This document shows positions 29,259-38,377 of a stretch of DNA of 64,000 nt, piece after piece. Source of the DNA: Aquimarina sp. MMG016 (GTDB taxonomy: Bacteria; Bacteroidota; Bacteroidia; Flavobacteriales; Flavobacteriaceae); contig NZ_JAGJEA010000006.1 in the NCBI RefSeq assembly GCF_018100805.1, forward strand, positions 62,001 to 126,000, written 5' to 3'. The notes under the pieces were generated by a model. That model was given only the letters and a program-made list of their open reading frames with translations. It was not told the origin of the DNA and made no database searches. The first letter of the stretch is position 1, and the number at the start of each line of letters is the position of its first letter. The position numbers and the translations under genes are program-made.

Positions 29259-29585
29259 AAATAAGATATTGTTGGTTTAAAACCAATAAAATGTTAATTG
29301 ACAAAATCCATTGCAATTGATTTATCCACGTAAATTGAATTATTTACTAGACTATCAAAAAAATGAATTTCAGCTAAATGATTATTATGATTATTTTTAT
29401 AGGGGTAAGGCGTAACAAAACTACTGGTTTTTTTTCTTAGCGCATCAAAAAAAATACTTATGAATCAATTTTTATAAATTCCTTAAAATTTTAACATTAA
29501 CAATAGACAAATTGCTTCGAGATAATAAAAAAACCCTGTTCAATAAACAAACAGGGTTTCTAAGTATTCAAGTGTTATGTTTCTT
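29259..29585. other. Intergenic region with protease promoter and M13 terminator
   Basis: No gene seen. It holds a short inverted repeat (TTGGTTT, A, AAACCAA at 29272-29286) 14 bp before the protease start, which could be an operator, and the M13 peptidase terminator near 29531-29559. The rest is AT-rich and should carry the protease promoter. Confidence 0.5.
29531..29559 (-). terminator. Rho-independent terminator of the M13 peptidase gene
   Basis: AAACCCTGTT pairs with AACAGGGTTT over a 9-nt loop, with a T-run following on the minus strand. It lies 27 bp past the M13 stop codon. Confidence 0.85.
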
Positions 29586-31664
29586 CTACCAAATTTTAAC
29601 TCTCTTTTCTGGTTCTAAATACATTTGATCTCCTTGTTTGATATCAAAAGCATCATAAAAAGCATCTACATTTAATAAAGGTTGGATCGCTCTAGTTTGT
29701 CCAGGCGAATGAGGATCAGTCTTAATCTGAGTTCTCAATGCATCTTCACGCGATTTTGTTCTCCATACGGTAGCCCAAGACATAAAAAATCTTTGCTCTG
29801 GATTAAATCCATCTATATCCTCAGGTCTTCCATTTTCTGCTAAATGCATTTGTAAACCATCATAAGCGCCTAATACACCTCCTAAGTCTCCTATATTTTC
29901 TCCTAAAGTAAATTTTCCATTAATAAACACACTATCTAAGACCTCAATAGCACTATACTGTTCTGCTAAAGCCTCTCCTCTGGCTGTAAATTGTTTAAGG
30001 TCCTCATCTGTCCACCAGTTGTTCAGATTACCATCAGCATCAAAACGAGCTCCGGAGTCATCAAAAGCGTGTGAGATCTCGTGACCTATTACTGCTCCAA
30101 TTCCTCCATAATTCACTGCTTCATCAGCTGTATAATTGTAAAAAGGTGGTTGTAAAATAGCCGCTGGAAATACGATCTCATTATTAAGAGGGTTGAAATA
30201 TGCATTAACCGTTTGTGGTGACATACCCCATTTGGTTTTATCTACAGGTTCTCCTATATCTTCATAATTCTTATCTCTAGCCCATTTATCTACCGCTGCC
30301 ATATTTTCAAAATAAGTTTTATCTGCGGATACCTCCATTTTTGAATAATCTTCCCATTTATCAGGATAACCAATTTTAACGGTAAATTTATCTAATTTCT
30401 CAATAGCTTTATTTTTTGTTTCATCACTCATCCAATCTAAGTTTTGGATACGCTTTTTATACGCACTGATCACATTAGCAATCATTTTTTCAGCCTTTTC
30501 CTTAGCTTCAGGAGGAAATTTTTCATCCACATATAATTGTCCTAAAGCTTCTCCTACTGTTCCATTGACAGTAGCAAGAGCCCTTTCATCAGCTGGACGT
30601 TGTTCTTTTTGACCTCTTAAATACTTGCTATAAAACTCCCAGCTAGCTCTTTCTGTATCTGTAGTCAATCTACCTGTAGCATTATTAAAAGTATCCCATC
30701 TAACCAATGTTTTAAGATCATCTATTGAGGTGTTCTGGAGAAAGCTACTTAACTTCTCAGTATAACGTAAATGAGCTACTATAATAGTATCAAATTCTTT
30801 AGTTACTCCAAGATCGGAAATCATTTTTCTTAAATCAACTGAAGCTAACATTTCATCAGCCTCACTTATCGTTCTTGGATTATTATAGTTACGAGCATCT
30901 CTTCTTTCAACTTTATTAAGCCTAGGTTCTGCAAGTTGAGTTTCTAGTTCTAATATTTTATTTGCTGCTGTAGTTGCATCGTCTTCAGAATCGCCAAGCA
31001 TTTGTAACATTTTTACAATATACTTTTTATACTCTTCGCGAATTTCCTTTGATTTAGCATCTTGCTCTAAATAATAATCACGTTCAGGTAAACCTAATCC
31101 GTTTTGACCTAAATACACTGCATTCATAGCACTATTGCTCAAATCTGCTTGTACACCAATTCCTATAAATGGAGATGAAACCGAAGGGTTCTTAGCAAGT
31201 ACTGTTTGTAAATCTGCTAAATTTTTGATGGATGCAATATCATCAAGAGCAGGTTTTAATGGTTCAATACCTGCCTTGTTTCTAGTCACTGTGTCTAACT
31301 TAGTGTCAAAAATAGCCAGTGCTTTTGCCTGATCTGTATCAGCACTATACTTACCACTTTCTTTTGCTTTTGCAAGAATCTCCAGTACATCATTATCTGT
31401 AGACTTACGAAGTACTCCAAAACCTCCCCAAGTTGTCCTATCTTCAGGGATTTCAGTATTCTTCATCCAACTACCATTTACATAATTATAAAAATCCTCC
31501 TTGGGGCTGATAGTAGTATCCATGTTTTCCAATACAATTCCGGGGATCTTTTTAACCTGTGCTACTGCATCTTCACCACTGTCTTTTTTTGTATCGTTTT
31601 TACAACTTACAAAAGCGATGGTGAGTGCAGCTAAAAAATACACATTTCTCACTTTTTTATTCAT
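29586..31664 (-). CDS. M13-family (neprilysin/PepO-like) zinc metallopeptidase lipoprotein
   Basis: A 692-residue protein with a lipoprotein signal (IAFVSCKND, Cys near residue 22). The M13 N-terminal domain begins at DTTISPKEDFYNYVNGSWMKN. The catalytic domain contains NEIVFPAAILQPPFY, the zinc motif HEISH within GAVIGHEISHAFDDSG, the third ligand region GENIGDLGG, and C-terminal RVKIW, which matches the family C(R/K)VW-type end without its Cys. It probably cuts oligopeptides at the envelope. The gene is monocistronic with its own terminator. Confidence 0.93.
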   Translation of the reverse strand: MNKKVRNVYFLAALTIAFVSCKNDTKKDSGEDAVAQVKKIPGIVLENMDTTISPKEDFYNYVNGSWMKNTEIPEDRTTWGGFGVLRKSTDNDVLEILAKAKESGKYSADTDQAKALAIFDTKLDTVTRNKAGIEPLKPALDDIASIKNLADLQTVLAKNPSVSSPFIGIGVQADLSNSAMNAVYLGQNGLGLPERDYYLEQDAKSKEIREEYKKYIVKMLQMLGDSEDDATTAANKILELETQLAEPRLNKVERRDARNYNNPRTISEADEMLASVDLRKMISDLGVTKEFDTIIVAHLRYTEKLSSFLQNTSIDDLKTLVRWDTFNNATGRLTTDTERASWEFYSKYLRGQKEQRPADERALATVNGTVGEALGQLYVDEKFPPEAKEKAEKMIANVISAYKKRIQNLDWMSDETKNKAIEKLDKFTVKIGYPDKWEDYSKMEVSADKTYFENMAAVDKWARDKNYEDIGEPVDKTKWGMSPQTVNAYFNPLNNEIVFPAAILQPPFYNYTADEAVNYGGIGAVIGHEISHAFDDSGARFDADGNLNNWWTDEDLKQFTARGEALAEQYSAIEVLDSVFINGKFTLGENIGDLGGVLGAYDGLQMHLAENGRPEDIDGFNPEQRFFMSWATVWRTKSREDALRTQIKTDPHSPGQTRAIQPLLNVDAFYDAFDIKQGDQMYLEPEKRVKIW

Positions 31665-31875
31665 TTTATTAAAATGTTAAGATTAGTTATTTGAAATATG
31701 ACGTAAAAATTATGAATTCGTTACTCATATAAGCGAAGTAATTTATATAAAAAGGTGTATCTGTCTTAGATTTTATAATAATTTAACAAAAGTATAAGAC
31801 TTTATTACACTTTACCAAAAAAGTAATTTACACTTTTTTTGACAATCAAAGTTTTTCAAAAAAAATAAAAATTGT

Positions 31876-32334
31876 TTATTTAAATAATCTGGTATCAAAA
31901 CTAAAGGGTTCTACATTTACCAACTTCACACTATCAAACTCTGGATGTAACGGGTTTATTAGTAAATTTCTTTCTTTAGGTATTATAATGCTTGGAACTT
32001 TAAGTCCTAGATATTTATTTTCTGATATCCAACGCATTGCAAAATTTTGAATATCATTGGGTGGTGGTGTTTTATTCCAGTTATCTGGTAGTTTATCAAA
32101 AGGGATTTCTGAGACAGGTTCTTCTGGGAGTTCGATCGTAGCAATTGACATATCATCAGGAAAATATGCAGCTGGTAAATGAGCCAATACCTCTAGTGCG
32201 GAGAGGGCTGCACTAGTGCTTGTATATAATACTGCTACTCCTTTTGGATTCCATCTACCACCAACGGTTTTGGCCCCAATGCCTGTAAGATCTTCAATAT
32301 ATTTTTGTTTGGCTATTCTATATACTTGTATCAT
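31876..32334 (-). CDS. RES-domain NAD+-degrading toxin
   Basis: A 152-residue RES-family toxin. The Arg-Glu-Ser signature is visible: YRIAK with RWNPKG (Arg), ALSALEVLAHLP (Glu) and YTSTSAALS (Ser). Characterised members (e.g. MbcT, ParT) break down NAD+ by phosphorolysis or transfer ADP-ribose, which stops growth. The start codon overlaps the stop of the antitoxin gene by 4 bp (ATGA), a normal arrangement for this family. The protein has the usual length and no visible lesion, so the module is probably active. Confidence 0.9.
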   Translation of the reverse strand: MIQVYRIAKQKYIEDLTGIGAKTVGGRWNPKGVAVLYTSTSAALSALEVLAHLPAAYFPDDMSIATIELPEEPVSEIPFDKLPDNWNKTPPPNDIQNFAMRWISENKYLGLKVPSIIIPKERNLLINPLHPEFDSVKLVNVEPFSFDTRLFK

Positions 32335-32783
32335 GCAAAAACTCCGTGCTCTATACGAATTAACTCTTCATTAAGTAATTGAAAACCAAAAGTAGTGTCC
32401 AAAAGTTCTTTAGGCTTTTTCATAGCTAATGCAACATTAGGATGTTCCATCCACCGTTTAAAACGAGTAAGATCACCAAAAATATTTTCCCCTTTTGCAT
32501 ATAATTTAGCTAATTGCAATGCCTTAGCACTTGGTTCGACTCCTAGTTTTTTATTTAAATTGTATCGTTGTATCGTACGCTCTGACATGTGAAGCACATG
32601 TGCTAATTCTTTAAGATCGAAATCTATAGTTTTAGCAAGATGTAATAACGCTTTTTTATTTATTCCATTTCGCGAAAGCTCAATAAAATCATACATATTC
32701 CTCAATGGAATATCTATATTTAGGTATCGTAACAATCCTTTGTTTTCTAACCCATCAAAATCTAACGGAGATACTGCACTCAT
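32331..32783 (-). CDS. Xre/MbcA/ParS-type antitoxin (DUF2384)
   Basis: A 150-residue antitoxin. A helix-turn-helix lies in the middle (KELAHVLHMSERTIQRYNL), and the C-terminal DUF2384 toxin-binding domain includes FGDLTRFKRWMEHPNVALAMKKPKELLDTTFG and ends EELIRIEHGVFA. It should neutralise the RES toxin by binding its active site and repress its own promoter. Direct repeats 18 bp upstream of the start fit a self-operator. Confidence 0.9.
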   Translation of the reverse strand: MSAVSPLDFDGLENKGLLRYLNIDIPLRNMYDFIELSRNGINKKALLHLAKTIDFDLKELAHVLHMSERTIQRYNLNKKLGVEPSAKALQLAKLYAKGENIFGDLTRFKRWMEHPNVALAMKKPKELLDTTFGFQLLNEELIRIEHGVFA

Positions 32784-32800
32784 AACACTGACTATTTAAT

Positions 32801-32833
32801 ACGACAAAAATACAAAAAATAACGACAATTGTC
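32801..32833 (-). promoter_or_regulatory. Promoter-operator of the RES-Xre toxin-antitoxin operon
   Basis: On the minus strand TATTTTTG (32812 to 32805) fits the TAnnTTTG -7 box, about 22 bp before the antitoxin start. Two ACGACAA direct repeats (32801-32807 and 32822-32828) lie 21 bp apart, two helical turns, and one overlaps the -7 box. The second is part of the palindrome GACAATTGTC. This layout suits autorepression. Confidence 0.5.
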
Positions 32834-32838
32834 TTACC

Positions 32839-35154
32839 CTATTTTAAAATTAAATCCAATTTAACACTTATTTCTTCTAATCTTGCCTCTGTAGACATAA
32901 TCGCCACAGTAGAAAGGTATCTACCTAATGGCAAAATAGGTTTAATAAGTAATTCTTTGTCAGACTTCTTAGAAGATAACGAAGAAGATGGTGGATTAAT
33001 TGCGGTAGGCTTCAATTTAACAGCATATTGTTCTCCCAATTTTTCGACAATTTCTTGAGTATGACCATACCGCACGTTCTGCAATGTAGCCAAAGGTGCT
33101 GCTAGTTGAGTTTGGGTTTTAGAAATCTCCTGTTCTTTGGCATTTGCAATAATCAAATGCCTTATAGTCACTTTATCCACTAATGATGGAAAATGTTTTT
33201 TTAATACTCTTAAGAATTCTTCTTCCACACCTTTGGACACCCTTCCTCCTATATTATCATAATACCCCGCATCTGCATATTGATCTGATCTTATTTCTCC
33301 TGAATTATCAATGTTTTTTATCTCTCCAACTGGTGTGATATATGGAAAACTAGCATTGATTCTCATAGCGGTTGATAAAGCTATCGATTTATCAGGATGA
33401 CGAGATCGTAAACCTCCTAAGAAATCATCTATACCATCCAATTCTGACACATTAGCATAACTTACGGGACTAATAATATTATAATGTCCGGTTTGAGTAT
33501 GTGTAGTATTTATTAATAATAAAGGAGGAACAAAACTATCATCCGTAATACTCGGCATATTAGAAACATTTTTATAGAATGACAAAAATTCTCTACCAAG
33601 AAGATTTTCTTCTTCTCTTTTAGAGAAATACCTTTTATGAGCACTACTCCACTGTTCTTCTAGCAATTGACCTCTATTTTTAAAATCAAATAAATTCGTT
33701 ATGTCTTTAAATAGATCACGCCCTAATAATGATAATATAGCTTCAGATAGATAATTCTCTTTATATATTGCACTGGCTTTGTATTTTAAACCTTGAAATT
33801 TAGAATATGATCCCAGTTTAAAATCTGTTTTTCGGCTTTTTATAAAAGCATCCTGAACCTCTGCAAAAAACATTGCATTTCCAACACTACCACCAGATGC
33901 ACCTGTGAGAGATAATAAATTTTCTTCAAAATACCTTCCTTCAGATTTTTCATATAAATAACTATGAACCAAGAACGACCATAATCCTGCCCTAGAACCA
34001 CCTCCTTCTGCCGATACTAATATCACAGGAAAAGTACTTTGTCTATTTTCTATAAGAGATTCTCTGTTTTTTATCCAATTGTATAAATAACTATCCATTG
34101 TTAACCTGGATACTTCAGTATTTTTTAAATCTAGATGATAATGCTCTGAATTCACAGAAAAAAACCGGGTAGAAAAAAAACCAATTATAAAAAAAATAGA
34201 AAATAAGGGTAGTTTAATTTTTTTACCTAGAAGAATAAGTATAAAACTTATCATAAAAAGGCTAAGCAATGACAAAACTAATATTGAAAGCGGATTGATC
34301 TTACTTGATAATTTTGGGGCCAAATTGAGAATCAAAAATGAAACTAAAATTGTAAAACCGGATATCAATATAGTGCCATAAAACCATTTTCTGGAAACCT
34401 TCTTCAAAAAGCTATAACTATTAAATGCCAATGTGAGAAATAATAACCCTAAAGCACAATTGGCTAGAAAAAGATTTCCAAGATCTTTCTCAGTCTGGGT
34501 GTTTAATGTTCCCAGAGAAATAATAAATATGATTAACCCTATAGACACTAATAAAACCAAAGCTCTGATTTTAGGAGTTCTATAAAACACAAGTTGTAAA
34601 GTTCCATATAACTTTGGCTCACATAATAACAATAAAAAAATAATACAAGCAATCAGAGTATTATCAGGATCTAGCCAATCTGTATATATGTTACTTAACT
34701 CAAATAACTCCATGGCATTAAGAATTCCCAGCGCCGAAATCATAAGTATCAAAGTAGCCAACATTCTCGGAACAGTTTTACGCATATGAATCTGTGCCAA
34801 ATAAACATATGCCACATCCTCTTTCTTCTTCTGGAATTTATAATGTTGATTGGGTTCAAAACCAATAAAATTAGAGAGAGTGATATCTTTATAGTTATGA
34901 TAATAAAAATACTTGGGGATATTCCATATTAAGAAAGCAGAGGCTACAAGAAGACTAAAATATAAAGGAACCTCTAATAAAAATGCATCTGCCTGGTTAA
35001 GAATCAATAAAAGGTCTATGGTCTGAGGAAAATGCCACAACGAAAGATATAAAGCTAGAATAAAAAAAAGACTAATAACATTATTAAACAATTCTCTAAG
35101 TAGAACTTTAAACCAAACACTAAATCGCTGAAAAAACAACAAGATTTTAAACAT
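32839..35154 (-). CDS. Multi-pass membrane protein with C-terminal patatin-like phospholipase domain
   Basis: A 771-residue protein. Residues 1-345 hold about nine hydrophobic helices in two blocks. The C-terminal half is patatin-like: oxyanion-hole region VSAEGGGSRAGLW (about 380), nucleophile elbow GASGGS (about 420) and catalytic Asp in YADAGYYDNIGG (about 627), a Ser-Asp dyad with DAG in place of the more common DGG or DGA. It should hydrolyse acyl lipids at the inner membrane; the topology puts the catalytic part after a final helix. No partner gene is adjacent. It is divergent from the small T9SS-like gene. Confidence 0.82.
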   Translation of the reverse strand: MFKILLFFQRFSVWFKVLLRELFNNVISLFFILALYLSLWHFPQTIDLLLILNQADAFLLEVPLYFSLLVASAFLIWNIPKYFYYHNYKDITLSNFIGFEPNQHYKFQKKKEDVAYVYLAQIHMRKTVPRMLATLILMISALGILNAMELFELSNIYTDWLDPDNTLIACIIFLLLLCEPKLYGTLQLVFYRTPKIRALVLLVSIGLIIFIISLGTLNTQTEKDLGNLFLANCALGLLFLTLAFNSYSFLKKVSRKWFYGTILISGFTILVSFLILNLAPKLSSKINPLSILVLSLLSLFMISFILILLGKKIKLPLFSIFFIIGFFSTRFFSVNSEHYHLDLKNTEVSRLTMDSYLYNWIKNRESLIENRQSTFPVILVSAEGGGSRAGLWSFLVHSYLYEKSEGRYFEENLLSLTGASGGSVGNAMFFAEVQDAFIKSRKTDFKLGSYSKFQGLKYKASAIYKENYLSEAILSLLGRDLFKDITNLFDFKNRGQLLEEQWSSAHKRYFSKREEENLLGREFLSFYKNVSNMPSITDDSFVPPLLLINTTHTQTGHYNIISPVSYANVSELDGIDDFLGGLRSRHPDKSIALSTAMRINASFPYITPVGEIKNIDNSGEIRSDQYADAGYYDNIGGRVSKGVEEEFLRVLKKHFPSLVDKVTIRHLIIANAKEQEISKTQTQLAAPLATLQNVRYGHTQEIVEKLGEQYAVKLKPTAINPPSSSLSSKKSDKELLIKPILPLGRYLSTVAIMSTEARLEEISVKLDLILK

Positions 35155-35515
35155 TCTTAGTCAAATTAATAGGTTTTAAATGTTGAAATTATAATAAATT
35201 AAGGAAAATAAAGAATCTACCCCCTCCTATTACTATCGATTTATCCCTTGAACACTATAAATCAATAAATTAATCTTTTTTTGTTAATGAAATTATAAAT
35301 TTTAACATTTCTGAAAAGCCTAGTAATAAAAGGCAAAGCCAAGTATTTATTAATAAAACTAAATGTAAAATCAGTATTTCACTTTATATAAATATGGTTT
35401 TTTGATAATTTTTATGTATCTTGTCGTTATATATGTGTTTTACAACGATAAAAACTCATTTTAAGTAAGTTATTTCTTACTTTTTTAATTACGGTTTAAC
35501 CCTAAATCTGAGCTT
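35155..35515. other. Divergent promoter region, patatin and T9SS-like gene
   Basis: About 360 bp without a gene, AT-rich. It must contain promoters for both flanking genes. An imperfect inverted repeat, TCGTTATA (35424-35431) and TACAACGA (35441-35448), lies 68 bp before the plus-strand gene and loosely recalls a ModE site, but the fit is poor. Confidence 0.4.
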
Positions 35516-36049
35516 ATGAAAAAATTTCTACCCCTACTATTATTAATTTTTACAAGTATGGCGTTTGCTAATGTAAAAATTGACATTTCCAGTAAATTAA
35601 TGTCTGTTACAGAAAATACTGTTGTTGATGGTTTAGATGAAAATACTGAAGAAGGTGTTATTTTCATTACAGAAAGCCTACATATAGAAAATGGTGTACG
35701 AATAAAGATAAGGAACGCCTGTTTAATTATCCTTGGAGACCTAACAGGAAATGGTATTCTCGATATAGATGAATCAGCTACTATTACTTTGGAAGGTGAA
35801 GAATCAGGAAGAATAACTTTTCCTAATAGATTCCTTGCAGATGCAACTTGCCAGCAAAATACAGATCAAAAAATATTTAAACACATAAGAGAAGTTCCTA
35901 AAGGTCTTAATTACAGCCTGTATACCTTACAAGGAAGACTTCTGGATAAAGGACAAGTAGATGACTATATTCACAACTATATGGATCCAAAAACATATTT
36001 GATAAAAGTAGATGGATACAAATTAAAGAAAATAGTTTTTAAAAATTAA
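35516..36049 (+). CDS. Small secreted protein with T9SS-type C-terminal domain
   Basis: A 177-residue protein with a clear signal peptide (MKKFLPLLLLIFTSMAFA). The middle part is beta-rich (ESLHIENGVRIKIRNACLIILGD, GNGILDIDESATITLEGE) and looks like a short parallel beta-helix. The C-terminus (LNYSLYTLQGRLLDKGQ, then KLKKIVFKN) follows the pattern of type A T9SS sorting domains. The T9SS call is moderate because the sorting domain is short. A good terminator follows. Confidence 0.6.
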   Translation: MKKFLPLLLLIFTSMAFANVKIDISSKLMSVTENTVVDGLDENTEEGVIFITESLHIENGVRIKIRNACLIILGDLTGNGILDIDESATITLEGEESGRITFPNRFLADATCQQNTDQKIFKHIREVPKGLNYSLYTLQGRLLDKGQVDDYIHNYMDPKTYLIKVDGYKLKKIVFKN

Positions 36050-36080
36050 TTAAATACTAAAAAGTAAGGTCATTTAGTAG

Positions 36081-36104
36081 TCCGCGGTATTCGTTTACCG
36101 CGGA
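36081..36104 (+). terminator. Rho-independent terminator before moeA
   Basis: TCCGCGGTA pairs with TACCGCGGA over a 6-nt loop and is followed by a run of seven T. It ends the upstream T9SS-like gene and lies only 36 bp before the chosen moeA start, so the moeA promoter must overlap it or lie in that short gap. Confidence 0.85.
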
Positions 36105-36140
36105 TTTTTTTGTTTATTTTTGAAAGAAAATATCTATCAT

Positions 36141-37316
36141 ATGATTTCGGTATCCGATGCTTTATCAATAATTAACAATACATCTTACACTCCACTTTCC
36201 AAAACAGTAGCATTACAAAATGCTTATGAGTTAACATTGGCTTCAGATGTTGTTTCTTCAATTCACATGCCTCCTTTCAGGCAGTCTGCTATGGATGGTT
36301 ATGCATTATTAACTCATAAAGATCTAAATTATAAAGTGATTGGAGAGGTAAAAGCTGGTGATTCCGATGATTATCGATTAAAACCAGGGCAAGCTATCCG
36401 AATTTTTACTGGCGCTAGAGTACCAGATTTTGCAGACACCATTATTATCCAAGAAAATGTGACCAGAATTAATAATAACATTACCATAGAAACTACTGTA
36501 CAAAAAGGACAAAATATCCGACTCGCTGGTGAGCAAATAAAAAAAGGAGATATTGCTCTAAAAAAAGGCACAAAACTTACTCCGGCGGCAATTGGTTTTC
36601 TGGCAGGTTTAGGAATCGATCGTGTAGATGTATATTCAACCCCAAAAGTTGGAATCATAGTTACCGGAAACGAATTAGTGCAACCCGGAAAAAAATTGAC
36701 CGAAGGAAAAATTTATGAAAGTAACTCCATACAGTTAGAAGCAGTATTGAATCAACAAGGAGTAAAAGAGATTACAAAATATGTTGTTGAAGATGAATAT
36801 CAAAATACTCTCAATACAATTGCTAATGCTTTGCAAAATAATGATTTGGTTCTTATTAGTGGTGGAATATCAGTTGGGGATTATGATTTTGTAAAAGAAG
36901 CATTATCTGAACTTAAAACTGAAGAATTATTTTATAAGATTAAACAAAAACCAGGAAAACCACTATTCTATGGCAAAAATGATCAGACTTTAGTTTTTGC
37001 TTTACCAGGTAACCCTGCCTCTTCCCTAACCTGTTTTTATATTTACGTCTTACCGATCATTCAGAAAATGATGGGTATAGCTAATTCCGGTTTAATCAGG
37101 ACTCAAAAAAAGTGTTCTTCGAATTTTAATAAAAAAGGAAATCGAGCTCAATTCCTTAAAGCAAAAATTGACGGAGAACAAGTTGAAATTCTAGAAGGAC
37201 AGAGTTCCGCAATGTTACATACTTTTGCTATTGCAAATGCTTTAGTTTATCTTTCAGAAGATCAAAATGAAATTTCGAAAGGTAATACTGTGGAAACTAT
37301 TTTACTCCCAGTTTAA
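36141..37316 (+). CDS. moeA: Molybdopterin molybdotransferase MoeA
   Basis: A protein of about 391 residues from the chosen ATG at 36141; a TTG at 36120 is in frame but adds residues foreign to the family. Motifs: PPFRQSAMDGYAL, FTGARVPDFADTIIIQE, VGIIVTGNELVQPG, SGGISVGDYDFVKEAL and KPGKPLFYG, FALPGNPASS. MoeA inserts molybdate into adenylylated molybdopterin, the last step to active cofactor, needed here by the nitrate reductase. It is followed by 140 bp and a ModE operator, so it may be transcribed apart from the rest of the block. Confidence 0.95.
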   Translation: MISVSDALSIINNTSYTPLSKTVALQNAYELTLASDVVSSIHMPPFRQSAMDGYALLTHKDLNYKVIGEVKAGDSDDYRLKPGQAIRIFTGARVPDFADTIIIQENVTRINNNITIETTVQKGQNIRLAGEQIKKGDIALKKGTKLTPAAIGFLAGLGIDRVDVYSTPKVGIIVTGNELVQPGKKLTEGKIYESNSIQLEAVLNQQGVKEITKYVVEDEYQNTLNTIANALQNNDLVLISGGISVGDYDFVKEALSELKTEELFYKIKQKPGKPLFYGKNDQTLVFALPGNPASSLTCFYIYVLPIIQKMMGIANSGLIRTQKKCSSNFNKKGNRAQFLKAKIDGEQVEILEGQSSAMLHTFAIANALVYLSEDQNEISKGNTVETILLPV

Positions 37317-37427
37317 TATAGAAGAATCTCAATAAAACGGCTTTCAATTATCATTTTAAAATTCTAACGCCTATATATTCTAAATAAATCATAAAAAACA
37401 CTTCGTTTAATTCTCTTTTCATTTTTT

Positions 37428-37451
37428 CGTTATATCTTTCAGGAAATAACG
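37428..37451. promoter_or_regulatory. ModE-type operator at the modE start
   Basis: CGTTATAT-N8-AAATAACG closely matches the enterobacterial ModE operator CGTTATAT-N8-ACATAACG, with the same 8-bp spacer and one base different in the second half-site. It sits inside larger perfect 13-bp arms (37421-37433 and 37446-37458) whose right arm touches the modE ATG. This suggests autoregulation of the operon by ModE. Confidence 0.75.
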
Positions 37452-37456
37452 AAAAA

Positions 37457-37789
37457 ATGTATGCAATAAAAAGTAGAATTTGGATTGAAGGTGAGGATGG
37501 TGTTTTTCTCGGTGAAGGAAGGATCAAAATCCTCAAAGCTATCATAAAAGAAGGTTCATTATCCAAAGCAGCTAAATTCCTGGGCATGTCATATAAAAAA
37601 GCCTGGAACCTAATTGATTCTATTAATAAAAATGCTTCAGAACCTATTGTTATTACTAATACCGGAGGTAGCGGTGGTGGTGGTGCCATTATTACACCTT
37701 ATGGTAAAGAAATGATTCTAAAGTTTGAAGAAATCAATAAGAATTGTTGGAATTTTCTTGATCAACAGCTAAAAGAACATCAATTATAA
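37457..37789 (+). CDS. modE: Single-domain ModE-like winged-helix regulator
   Basis: A 110-residue protein matching only the DNA-binding domain of ModE: LGEGRIKILKAIIKEGSLSKAAKFLGMSYKKAWNLIDSIN, then the glycine-rich wing TGGSGGGGAIIT and YGKEMILKFEEI. Full-length ModE continues with a molybdate-binding MOP (TOBE) pair, which is absent here, and the next gene starts 15 bp on. It therefore probably cannot sense molybdate by the usual means and may use a partner, or act as a constitutive regulator. It heads the molybdenum-cofactor operon and has a good ModE site at its own start. Confidence 0.85.
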   Translation: MYAIKSRIWIEGEDGVFLGEGRIKILKAIIKEGSLSKAAKFLGMSYKKAWNLIDSINKNASEPIVITNTGGSGGGGAIITPYGKEMILKFEEINKNCWNFLDQQLKEHQL

Positions 37790-37804
37790 TAGTGCAATAG
37801 GTTT

Positions 37805-38377
37805 ATGAATATCTCAAAAAATAAACATATCACGGGAATTATACTTGCAGGAGGAAAAAGCAGTAGAATGGGACAAGATAAAGGGTTAAAACTTCATCAA
37901 AACAAGCCTTTTATGCAACATATCATCGATGCACTTAGCTCAATCACGAAAAACATCTTGATTGTGACTAGTCAAAAGGAGTATCAAAAATTTGGTTACC
38001 CTTGCTTTTCTGATATCATACCTGATCAAGGCCCCGTTGGTGGTATTTATACTGGATTATCACATTCTGAAACCAAAAACAATATAGTTTTGAGCTGTGA
38101 TATTCCTTTTATTACAGCTGAAGTATTAGTGAATCTAATTAATCAATACGATGCTAATTATGATGTTACAACTTACGAATCTACTCCTTTAGTGACTATG
38201 TATCACAGATCTGTTATAAAACAATTCCTTAACAGTATAGAGGAAAAAAGATTGAGCCTAAGAAAAACGCTTTCATTATTAAAGGTAAAGCATATTCCAA
38301 TCGAAACACATCTGATGCCTTTTATTCAAAATATTAATACGCACCAACAATATAAAGAAGCTATACAATGGAGTTAA
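37805..38377 (+). CDS. mobA: Molybdenum cofactor guanylyltransferase MobA
   Basis: A 190-residue nucleotidyltransferase. The N-terminal ITGIILAGGKSSRMGQDKG is the classic MobA P-loop-like motif, and PDQGPVGGIYTGL and LSCDIPFIT (the metal-binding Asp) follow. It joins GMP from GTP to molybdopterin to make the bis-MGD cofactor used by DMSO-reductase-family enzymes, which fits the nitrate reductase of this window. It overlaps moaD by 10 bp. Confidence 0.92.
   Translation: MNISKNKHITGIILAGGKSSRMGQDKGLKLHQNKPFMQHIIDALSSITKNILIVTSQKEYQKFGYPCFSDIIPDQGPVGGIYTGLSHSETKNNIVLSCDIPFITAEVLVNLINQYDANYDVTTYESTPLVTMYHRSVIKQFLNSIEEKRLSLRKTLSLLKVKHIPIETHLMPFIQNINTHQQYKEAIQWS

Noticed and set aside
35424..35448. 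ModE-like inverted repeat before the T9SS-like gene
   Set aside because: The half-sites match only partly, the spacing differs from the good site at 37428, and the downstream gene has no link to molybdenum.
36050..36140. Molybdenum-cofactor riboswitch before moeA
   Set aside because: The gap is 91 bp and mostly occupied by a normal terminator hairpin; there is no room for, or sign of, the multi-stem Moco RNA.
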